Positions 1-5,008 of a stretch of DNA of 5,505 nt are shown in pieces. The stretch spans positions 1-5,505 of the forward strand of contig JAEWGL010000130.1 of NCBI GenBank assembly GCA_023388335.1, in the 5' to 3' direction. The stretch is from Pseudomonadota bacterium. GTDB lineage: Bacteria; Pseudomonadota; Gammaproteobacteria; Pseudomonadales; Pseudomonadaceae. The notes under the pieces are model-generated. The model made no database searches, had not been told where the DNA came from, and saw only the letters and a list, made by a program, of their open reading frames with translations. The translations under genes were made by a program, and so were the position numbers. Within the stretch, counting starts at the first letter, position 1. Each line of letters begins with the position of its first letter.

Positions 1-76
1 CTTGCCCGCGAAGCAGGCACCGCGGTGTATGGCACCGGCTTCGCCGGTGTTCGCGGGCAAGCCCGCTCCCACAGGG
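1..76. repeat. REP doublet (REPIN-like), left edge cut by window
   Basis: Two REP-type units face each other. Positions 1-12 are the exact reverse complement of 50-61. The right unit contains a perfect 6-bp stem (53-58 with 61-66, loop AA) and runs into CTCCCACAGG at 66-75, which is the typical tail of P. putida-type REP sequences as I recall them. Between the units is a second perfect palindrome, 33-39 with 43-49 around a TTC loop. The left unit begins before the window, so its matching tail cannot be seen. Such elements are non-coding, are mobilised in trans by RAYT transposases in Pseudomonas, and can affect mRNA ends. Which role applies here is not visible. Confidence 0.8.
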
Positions 77-107
77 TTCAGCTAAATCAATGAGTTAGCG
101 TGTGTTC

Positions 108-250
108 TATGAGAGCGGCTTTGCGCCGCGATCGACCGCGCAGCGGTCGCAACCCCTGTAACCGCGCTGCATCAGACAGATCGTGATGGCGGGCTTTACG
201 GCCGCTTCGCAGCCGATCGCGCGGTCCGGCACAAGGCGCGCTCCCACAGG
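108..250. repeat. Inverted-end palindromic element, about 140 bp
   Basis: The left end TATGAGAGCG (108-117) is an imperfect inverted match, 8 of 10, to the right end CGCTCCCACA (239-248). The interior holds several GC-rich hairpins. One is 115-119 with 125-129. A perfect 7-bp stem is 133-139 with 143-149 around GCA. A broken stem surrounds TTCGC near 199-215. No convincing open reading frame or ribosome binding site is present. The architecture suits a dispersed, non-autonomous intergenic repeat of the Pseudomonas REP/MITE kind. The family name is not certain from sequence alone, and no target-site duplication was recognised. Confidence 0.6.
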
Positions 251-303
251 CTTTGTTCTTTGCGCGACAGCGCAGCCCAGCGGGCTGGGCGATCTCCCAC
301 AGG
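250..303. repeat. Third palindromic repeat unit downstream of nadA
   Basis: This stretch contains a perfect 7-bp palindrome (275-281 with 284-290, loop GG) and ends with a third copy of CTCCCACAGG at 294-303. The other copies are at 66-75 and 241-250, all in the same orientation. It lies 36 bases beyond the nadA stop codon. On the nadA-sense strand the hairpin is not followed by a T-run, so it is not a standard intrinsic terminator. It may still fold in the nadA 3' end. The remaining bases, 304-338, show nothing recognisable. Confidence 0.5.
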
Positions 304-338
304 TGCATCGCCGCAGCAGAACCCGCTGATCTGCGCCG

Positions 339-1397
339 TCAGGCGTTGCCGGACAATTTCATCCGCGCCGCCTGGGTAAAGTCCAGCATGCGCTTGAGCG
401 GCTTGATCGCCTTGGGAATCAGCGACGGCTCGACGAAGATCTCGTTGCTGCCCTTGCGCAGGCAATCCAGGGTCCGCTCCAACGTGTTCATGGCCATCCA
501 CGGGCAGTGCGCACAGCTGCGGCAAGCCGCGCCGTTACCGGCGGTCGGCGCCTCGACGAAGACCTTGTCCGGGCACAGCTGCTGCATCTTGTAGAAGATG
601 CCGCGGTCGGTGGCGACAATGAACGTCTTGTTCGGCAAGGTCTGCGCCGCCGCGATCAGCTGGCTGGTGGAACCGACGGCGTCGGCCAGGTCGATCACCG
701 ACTCGGGCGACTCGGGGTGCACGAGGATCGCCGCATCCGGATACAGCGCCTTCATGTCGGCCAGTTGGCGCGACTTGAACTCCTCGTGAACGATGCAGGC
801 ACCGTCCCACAGCAACATGTCGGCACCGGTCTGCTTCTGGATATAGCGGCCCAGGTGCTGGTCCGGGCCCCAGATCAGGGTCTCGCCGTTGTCCATAAGG
901 CTCTCGACGATCTCCAGCGCGCAACTGGAGGTCACCACCCAGTCGGCACGCGCCTTGACCGCCGCCGAGGTGTTGGCATAGACCACCACGGTACGCTCGG
1001 GGTGCTGGTCGCAGAAGGCTGAGAACTCGTCCACCGGGCAACCGAGGTCGAGCGAGCAGGTCGCCTCCAGGGTGGGCATCAGCACGCGTTTTTCAGGGGT
1101 GAGGATCTTTGCCGTCTCGCCCATGAAGCGCACCCCGGCCACCAGCACGGTGCTGGCCGGATGGTTCTTGCCGAAACGGGCCATCTCCAGTGAGTCGGAC
1201 ACGCAGCCGCCCGTCTCCTCGGCCAGCGCCTGGATCACCGGATCGCAGTAATAATGGGCCACCAGGACGGCGTTCTGAGCCTTGAGCTCGGCAGCGATGG
1301 CCGCACGGCAATCGGCCTCCTGCTCGGGCGTCAGGGGATTGGGTTGCTTGGCGTCAAGGTGAGCTTGAACCAACAGGCGTTCGGAAATCTGGGTCAT
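339..1397 (-). CDS. nadA: Quinolinate synthase NadA
   Basis: NadA condenses iminoaspartate, made by NadB, with dihydroxyacetone phosphate to give quinolinate, the first pyridine intermediate of de novo NAD synthesis. It is a cytosolic [4Fe-4S] enzyme. The 352-residue product is close to the usual length of about 350. The three cluster ligands are visible as Cys114, Cys201 and Cys298, each one position after E. coli Cys113, Cys200 and Cys297. Cys298 closes a CRSCAHC motif at 292-298 (CxxCxxC). Other family signatures are AHYYCDP (47-53), YANTSAAVKA (140-149) and HPES (227-230). The ATG at 1397 is preceded only by a weak AGG, but the N-terminus fits the long proteobacterial form. The gene stands alone: the DUF945 gene ends 238 bases upstream. 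No intrinsic terminator follows, only palindromic repeats. Confidence 0.97.
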   Translation of the reverse strand: MTQISERLLVQAHLDAKQPNPLTPEQEADCRAAIAAELKAQNAVLVAHYYCDPVIQALAEETGGCVSDSLEMARFGKNHPASTVLVAGVRFMGETAKILTPEKRVLMPTLEATCSLDLGCPVDEFSAFCDQHPERTVVVYANTSAAVKARADWVVTSSCALEIVESLMDNGETLIWGPDQHLGRYIQKQTGADMLLWDGACIVHEEFKSRQLADMKALYPDAAILVHPESPESVIDLADAVGSTSQLIAAAQTLPNKTFIVATDRGIFYKMQQLCPDKVFVEAPTAGNGAACRSCAHCPWMAMNTLERTLDCLRKGSNEIFVEPSLIPKAIKPLKRMLDFTQAARMKLSGNA

Positions 1398-1533
1398 GAT
1401 CGCTGGACCTGCGGGCGCATGAGCGCGTCAGTCGAGTGTATCACCCGGCCCTGGCAGATCGGCTACAGGTTACGCGCAGCAAGGGCCGAACGGGCGTTCG
1501 CCATGCCGACGCAAACCTCTGCGGGCTCGGATT

Positions 1534-1561
1534 ATTATCGGACGCCGAAGGCTACAGACAA
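1534..1561 (-). promoter_or_regulatory. Candidate sigma-70 promoter for nadA
   Basis: On the minus strand, TTGTCT (1556-1561, 4 of 6 to consensus) is separated by 16 bases from GATAAT (1534-1539, 5 of 6). This would give a nadA leader of about 130 bases. A competing -10-like TACACT (plus positions 1435-1440) lies nearer the gene but has no good -35 partner. The call rests on hexamer matching alone, and no operator was recognised. Confidence 0.3.
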
Positions 1562-1589
1562 TCGAATGAATTCAAAAGCGTTTTTTGTA

Positions 1590-1625
1590 GCCCGCGTCCC
1601 GCGCCGACAGCGTGTGGGCGCGGGC
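1590..1625. other. GC-rich hairpin downstream of the DUF945 gene
   Basis: Positions 1590-1596 pair perfectly with 1619-1625, and CCC 1598-1600 can pair with GGG 1616-1618. The hairpin starts 11 bases after the DUF945 stop. On the gene-sense strand it is followed by an A-run, not a T-run (plus-strand T6 at 1581-1586). It therefore lacks the U-tract of an intrinsic terminator for this gene. It could protect the 3' end of the mRNA, but that is inference. Confidence 0.4.
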
Positions 1626-1635
1626 CGTGAAAGCA

Positions 1636-3141
1636 TCAGCCGCGGGGGCCAACGATGGCCTGCAGGTGAGCCGCGAAGATCATCGCGAATTCCTCGACGG
1701 TCATCTTGCGACCATTGAAGTCCACCATGCCATCGGCATAGTGCAGGCTCGACACCACATCGTTGCCTTGCACCGTGGCCATGCCGCTCTGGACCGCCAT
1801 CATGCCGACCAACTCGCCGGCCTGGCTCGACTGCTGGGCGATGGTCTGGGCATCGTCCTGGCCCTGCAACAACGCTTGCAGGGTCGCCAGGTCGCCGATC
1901 ATCGGCTTGGAAAGCGTCAGCTTTGCCTGCAGCTGGCTGATCAATTGCTTGCTCAATTGGTCGGACGGCAGGTCGAAGGCGCTCGGATTGGCCAGATCGA
2001 CACTAAGGCTGAACCTGCTTTGGCCATTGGTCGTCTTGAACGACAGGTTTTCCAAGGCGATCTGCGGCTTGGCGGACAGCAGCTTCTGCAGGTCGGCGTG
2101 CACCCTGGTACGCTCCTCGGCACTCATCTCGATCGCCGGGAACGGCTCGCCGGCGGCCTGTGCCGCCTGAACCTGCGGCAGCTTGGTCGAGTACCACTCG
2201 ATCAATGACTGCAAGGTCGGGATATCGAAGCGCTGCATGGAAAACACCATCTCACCAGCGCCTACGGCACGCCCGTTGTAGTTGATATCGGCGACCTTGT
2301 ATTCCAGACGGCCGGCCATCTTGTCACCGTCCGCCGAGTACTGGTTGTTCTGCTCCAGCCCCTTGAACACCACCACGTCCTGTTGCGGGCCAAGGGTGAC
2401 CTGGCTCTCGGCCAGGGCGGCATTGAGCGAACCGACATAGACCCGGTCATAGCCAGTGCTGGTCAGGTCGCCGGTGATGCTGAAGCCGTTGAGCAGCAGC
2501 TTGATCGGGGGATGGTCCTCGCCGACTAGCGTCATCTCAAGGTTGTCGGCGGAGCCATCGAGCTTGATGTGCTTGCCCTCGCGGTCGGTCTTGGCCAACA
2601 GTTCCAGGCCCGAGAACTGCAGCGCATTGCCGTCGGTCTCGTGCAGCGTGACCGGCAGCAGCTTGAGGGTGCTCTCGACCGCGCCGCCGTAGCCCAGGCT
2701 GAACTGCCCTTGCAGGGGTGACTGCTCGCCCGCGGCGGCAAACCAGGCCGCCGTGGCTTCATCCTTCTGTAACTGGGCGTTGCTGGCGGCCATGACCGGC
2801 ATCAGCTTGAACGCCTTGATCCGCGACCAGGGGAACGGGCCATGCTCGACGTTATCGACCACGCCCACCTCGAAGTTCAGCGGCGCCTCGCCGACCTGAA
2901 CGTCCTTGACCTTGACGCGATAGTGGGCAGTGCTGGTGAAGAAGTGACGCTCCAGCGAGACCAGTTCGATCGTCGCGCTGCCACCGGCACCCACCAGCGC
3001 CTGCTTGAGTTGTTGGTTGGCAAGGGCGACCGAGCGCTCCAGCTCCGCGGGCAACCGCTGGCCGGTGTACCAGGCGCCAGCGGTGGTGACCGCGGCGATG
3101 GCGATTACCAGACCGGAAAGTACAGCTGTTGATTTCTTCAT
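1636..3141 (-). CDS. YdgA-like DUF945 family protein
   Basis: The 501-residue product matches the DUF945 (YdgA) family, whose E. coli member is also about 500 residues. Its precise function is not established to my knowledge. The N-terminus has two lysines, then a hydrophobic segment at about 7-23, then a WYTG motif. This suggests an inner-membrane anchor or uncleaved signal with the bulk in the periplasm. Family hallmarks are VEHGPFPW at 98-105 and the C-terminal block at about 464-490, containing LHYADG, NGRKM and EEF, which closely resembles the end of E. coli YdgA. I chose the ATG at 3141 over an in-frame start at 3201 because the longer form puts a charged, non-family stretch before the anchor. 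The upstream Shine-Dalgarno is weak, with only GGA. The gene sits alone between tRNA-Lys and nadA. No clear promoter was found in 3142-3292. Confidence 0.88.
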   Translation of the reverse strand: MKKSTAVLSGLVIAIAAVTTAGAWYTGQRLPAELERSVALANQQLKQALVGAGGSATIELVSLERHFFTSTAHYRVKVKDVQVGEAPLNFEVGVVDNVEHGPFPWSRIKAFKLMPVMAASNAQLQKDEATAAWFAAAGEQSPLQGQFSLGYGGAVESTLKLLPVTLHETDGNALQFSGLELLAKTDREGKHIKLDGSADNLEMTLVGEDHPPIKLLLNGFSITGDLTSTGYDRVYVGSLNAALAESQVTLGPQQDVVVFKGLEQNNQYSADGDKMAGRLEYKVADINYNGRAVGAGEMVFSMQRFDIPTLQSLIEWYSTKLPQVQAAQAAGEPFPAIEMSAEERTRVHADLQKLLSAKPQIALENLSFKTTNGQSRFSLSVDLANPSAFDLPSDQLSKQLISQLQAKLTLSKPMIGDLATLQALLQGQDDAQTIAQQSSQAGELVGMMAVQSGMATVQGNDVVSSLHYADGMVDFNGRKMTVEEFAMIFAAHLQAIVGPRG

Positions 3142-3292
3142 GAATCCGACCGAATGCTGTCCATAGGGAAAGACAGGCCGCCTGGCGACCTGGGCCGTCA
3201 CGATATCATCCCAGGCAATCGCGCCGGCAAATGGATACAGTGGCTCGACTTCCCGTTGGCGTCGACATGCACGTATTCTGGAGCCAGCCGGT

Positions 3293-3333
3293 CAATACAA
3301 AAAAGGCAATACAAAAAAGGCAATACAAAAAAG
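3293..3333. repeat. 14-bp tandem repeat extending the tRNA-Lys terminator tail
   Basis: The unit CAATACAAAAAAGG occurs exactly at 3293-3306 and 3307-3320. A third copy at 3321-3333 matches until it merges into the terminator stem. On the minus strand each unit supplies a T6 run, so the terminator hairpin is followed by three T6 tracts spaced 14 bases apart. The array probably arose by slippage or duplication of the original tail. Backup termination is a possible effect. Confidence 0.85.
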
Positions 3334-3363
3334 CCCGCTTCCGTTGCCGGAAGCGGGCTTTTT
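3327..3363 (-). terminator. Intrinsic terminator of tRNA-Lys, bidirectional
   Basis: A perfect 13-bp stem (3331-3343 with 3348-3360, loop TTGC) is followed on the minus strand by T6. It begins about 10 bases after the tRNA CCA end. The plus strand also has a T5 tract (3359-3363) after the stem, so the structure could stop transcription from either side. It isolates the tRNA from the DUF945 gene. Confidence 0.93.
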
Positions 3364-3373
3364 CTACTGCATA

Positions 3374-3449
3374 TGGTGGGTCGTGTAGGATTCGAACCTA
3401 CGACCAATTGGTTAAAAGCCAACTGCTCTACCAACTGAGCTAACGACCC
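3374..3449 (-). tRNA. tRNA-Lys, anticodon UUU
   Basis: The 76 bases fold into a complete cloverleaf. The acceptor stem is GGGTCGT with ACGACCC. The D stem is GCTC with GAGC. The anticodon stem is GTTGG with CCAAT around the loop CTTTTAA. The T arm is GTAGG TTCGAAT CCTAC. The anticodon TTT (plus 3414-3416) reads AAA and AAG lysine codons. The discriminator A and a genomically encoded CCA end are present. It has its own promoter and terminator and follows queC by 61 bases. Open reading frames across it that encode RVGFEPTT-like or SNPTRPT-like peptides are artefacts of the tRNA sequence. Confidence 0.98.
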
Positions 3450-3463
3450 GTTGGATGGCGCGT

Positions 3464-3491
3464 ATAATACTGATTTCTAACAGGAAATCAA
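3464..3491 (-). promoter_or_regulatory. Sigma-70 promoter of tRNA-Lys
   Basis: On the minus strand, TTGATT (3486-3491, 4 of 6) and TATTAT (3464-3469, 5 of 6) are separated by 16 bases. The -10 box ends 14 bases before the mature 5' end. The bases after it, ACGCGCC, form a GC-rich discriminator of the kind found at stringently controlled stable-RNA promoters. Growth-rate control is therefore an inference from family knowledge. Confidence 0.6.
3471..3490. repeat. 7-bp inverted repeat inside the tRNA-Lys promoter
   Basis: TGATTTC (3471-3477) and GAAATCA (3484-3490) are exact inverted copies around a 6-base centre, TAACAG. The repeat fills the spacer and overlaps the -35 box of the tRNA-Lys promoter. 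It could be a dimeric protein site or fold as an RNA hairpin in queC read-through transcripts. No known regulator motif was recognised. Confidence 0.5.
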
Positions 3492-3510
3492 CACCTCATC
3501 GCAAAAAAAA

Positions 3511-4191
3511 TCAAAAATACCTTGTCGGGTCCTGAACACCGGCGGCCTTGAAGCCGTCGGCGCGCAGGCGGCAGCTGTCGCATTTGCCGCAGGCGCGGCC
3601 CTGGTCATCGGCCTGGTAGCAGGACACGGTAAGGCTGTAGTCCACGCCGCGGGCGATGCCGGCCCGGACGATTTGCGCCTTGCTCAGGTTCTGCAGCGGC
3701 GCCTGGATGCGGAAGCCCTGCCCTTCGACACCGGCCTTGGTCGCCAGGTTGGCCATGCGCTCGAAGGCTTCGACGAACTCAGGGCGACAGTCCGGGTAAC
3801 CCGAATAGTCCACGGCGTTGACACCGATGAAGATGTCCCGTGCCTCGAGCACCTCGGCCCAACCCAGGGCCAAGGACAGGAACACGGTGTTACGGGCGGG
3901 TACATAGGTGACCGGAATCCCTTCACCCGGCGTCTCGGGCACGTCGATGCTGCTGTCGGTCAGGGCCGAGCCGCCAATGCCGTTGAGGTTCAGGCCAATG
4001 ACCTTGTGCTCGACAACGCCCAGATCACGAGCGACCCGGGCCGCGGCGTCAAGCTCGGCGCGATGGCGTTGGCCGTAGTCGAAGCTCATGGTGTAGCAGC
4101 TGTACCCGTCGGCCTGGGCCATGGCCACTACCGTGGCCGAGTCCAGGCCGCCGGACAGCAGGATTACCGCGCGTTTCTCTGTCATGTTCAT
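3511..4191 (-). CDS. queC: 7-cyano-7-deazaguanine (preQ0) synthase QueC
   Basis: QueC uses ATP and ammonia to convert 7-carboxy-7-deazaguanine, the product of QueE, to preQ0 in queuosine biosynthesis. The 226-residue length is normal. The ATP-pyrophosphatase PP-loop SGGLDS is at 13-18. The zinc ligands are Cys191 and the CxxCxxC cysteines 201, 204 and 207. Conserved blocks include FDYGQRH, VPARNTVFLS and GVNAVDYSGYPDCRPEF. The start may be the ATG at 4191 or the third codon ATG at 4185. AGGA lies 4 bases before the first and 10 before the second, and the family N-terminus as I recall it (MTEKRAV) favours the second. The gene lies 9 bases after queE and is surely co-transcribed with it. Its stop codon is followed directly by T8 without a hairpin. 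Confidence 0.97.
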   Translation of the reverse strand: MNMTEKRAVILLSGGLDSATVVAMAQADGYSCYTMSFDYGQRHRAELDAAARVARDLGVVEHKVIGLNLNGIGGSALTDSSIDVPETPGEGIPVTYVPARNTVFLSLALGWAEVLEARDIFIGVNAVDYSGYPDCRPEFVEAFERMANLATKAGVEGQGFRIQAPLQNLSKAQIVRAGIARGVDYSLTVSCYQADDQGRACGKCDSCRLRADGFKAAGVQDPTRYF

Positions 4192-4193
4192 AG

Positions 4194-4199
4194 CTTCCT
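4194..4199 (-). promoter_or_regulatory. Ribosome binding site of queC
   Basis: AGGAAG on the minus strand sits within the 9-base gap between the queE stop and the queC start. AGGA is 4 bases from the ATG at 4191 and 10 from the ATG at 4185. Neither spacing is ideal, so it does not settle the start. Confidence 0.6.
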
Positions 4200-4200
4200 G

Positions 4201-4848
4201 TCAGCGTCCGGGTTCGTCGTTCCACAGTTGCTTGTGCAACTGCATCTGGAAGCGCACCGGCAGGTTGTCGGCAACGATCCAGTCGGCCAGGTCCGAGGCT
4301 TTCACCTGGTGGTGGCTAGGCGAGAACAGCACCTCGCCGACGCGCTGCTCCAGGCCATGCTGGATCAGTTTGGACACCGCCCAGTCGTAATCTTCGCGTG
4401 AACAGATGACGAACTTGACCTGATCGTTTGGGGTCAGGTGTTCGATGTTCTCGTAACGGTTACGGTGCACTTCCGCCGAGCCTGGGGTCTTGAGGTCCAC
4501 GACCCGGCTGACGCGGGTGTCTACCCGAGAGATGTCCAGCGCGCCGCTGGTCTCCAGCGACACCTCGTAACCTGCGTCGCAGAGCCGTTCCAGCAACGGC
4601 AGGGCATTGGGCTGGGCCAGCGGCTCACCGCCGGTGACGCAGACATAGCGTGGCCTGAAGCCCGCTATCTGCTCGAGGATCGAGTCGAGGGGGCGAATGG
4701 TGCCGCCCGTGAAGGCGTAGGCACTGTCGCAGTATTGGCAGCGCAGGGGGCAACCGGTCAGGCGCACGAACACTGTCGGCAGGCCGGCCGTGCGCGTTTC
4801 ACCCTGCAACGAGTAAAAGACTTCGGTAATGCGTAATGTGTCTTGCAT
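4201..4848 (-). CDS. queE: 7-carboxy-7-deazaguanine synthase QueE
   Basis: QueE is a radical SAM enzyme that contracts the ring of 6-carboxytetrahydropterin to 7-carboxy-7-deazaguanine, the step before QueC in queuosine synthesis. The product from the ATG at 4848 has 215 residues. The [4Fe-4S] motif is the standard CxxxCxxC (Cys33, Cys37, Cys40), preceded by FYSLQGE, the family's N-terminal signature. The SAM-binding GGEP is at 73-76, followed by SLETSG and DLKTPGS. A GTG at 4857 would add three residues. I prefer the ATG because the family begins close to this point, but neither start has a clear Shine-Dalgarno. QueE is first in the queE-queC unit. The cpoB terminator upstream implies its own promoter. 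A -35-like TTGACT (plus 4938-4943) is present but no matching -10 was found. Confidence 0.96.
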   Translation of the reverse strand: MQDTLRITEVFYSLQGETRTAGLPTVFVRLTGCPLRCQYCDSAYAFTGGTIRPLDSILEQIAGFRPRYVCVTGGEPLAQPNALPLLERLCDAGYEVSLETSGALDISRVDTRVSRVVDLKTPGSAEVHRNRYENIEHLTPNDQVKFVICSREDYDWAVSKLIQHGLEQRVGEVLFSPSHHQVKASDLADWIVADNLPVRFQMQLHKQLWNDEPGR

Positions 4849-4864
4849 GATCGCCACGGGCGTA

Positions 4865-4881
4865 ACAGCTGAACAGGCTGT
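4865..4881. other. Small hairpin in the queE leader
   Basis: ACAGC (4865-4869) and GCTGT (4877-4881) form a 5-bp stem with a 7-base loop. It ends 16 bases upstream of the queE ATG, where a Shine-Dalgarno might have been expected. The leader shows no preQ1 riboswitch that I can recognise. The stem is short enough to be chance. Confidence 0.25.
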
Positions 4882-4965
4882 CCGCCTCCGTCAGGCACTG
4901 CTGCGAACCCGGCAACGCGTAGTCCGCAACAGCGTGTAGTCAATAAAAGGGCAGAGATTCTAACG

Positions 4966-4995
4966 AAAAAACCCGCGACAAGCGCGGGTTTCTTT
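4966..4995 (-). terminator. Intrinsic terminator of cpoB (tol-pal cluster end)
   Basis: A perfect 9-bp stem (4969-4977 with 4983-4991, loop ACAAG) is followed on the minus strand by a T6 tract. It begins about 14 bases after the cpoB stop and separates the tol-pal cluster from queEC. The plus strand has a broken T-tract, TTTCTTT, so reverse termination is possible but weaker. Confidence 0.93.
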
Positions 4996-5008
4996 CAAAC
5001 GACCGGTT

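Noticed and set aside
1..303. CRISPR array
   Set aside because: The repeats are palindromic, irregularly spaced and few. There are no regular spacers and no cas genes.
87..594. Short frames in the left 338 bases, on both strands
   Set aside because: They run through palindromic repeats or into nadA, and no start context or recognisable protein supports them.
507..1022. 171-residue plus-strand frame opposite nadA
   Set aside because: It is an antisense shadow of nadA, rich in Arg/Gly/Leu/Val and without a family signature.
1612..2208. 198-residue plus-strand frame opposite the DUF945 gene
   Set aside because: It is a shadow of a GC-rich gene. The His/Arg/Leu/Gln-rich composition matches no family, and the opposite strand encodes a clear family protein.
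3198..3434. Minus-strand open frame encoding VVGSNPTRPT-like residues
   Set aside because: It is the sense-strand artefact of the same tRNA and runs through the terminator hairpin and tandem repeat.
3154..3438. Plus-strand open frame across the tRNA encoding VGRVGFEPTT-like residues
   Set aside because: This is the well-known spurious translation of the tRNA antisense strand. It has no ribosome binding site and crosses a terminator.
3142..3449. tRNA-Lys as an integration site for a genomic island
   Set aside because: No second copy of the tRNA 3' end, integrase gene or composition break is visible in the window.
3673..4401. 242-residue plus-strand frame opposite queC and queE
   Set aside because: It spans two well-supported genes on the other strand and has shadow-like composition.
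4849..4965. preQ1 riboswitch upstream of queE
   Set aside because: No preQ1-type pseudoknot pattern was recognised, and only a 5-bp hairpin is present.
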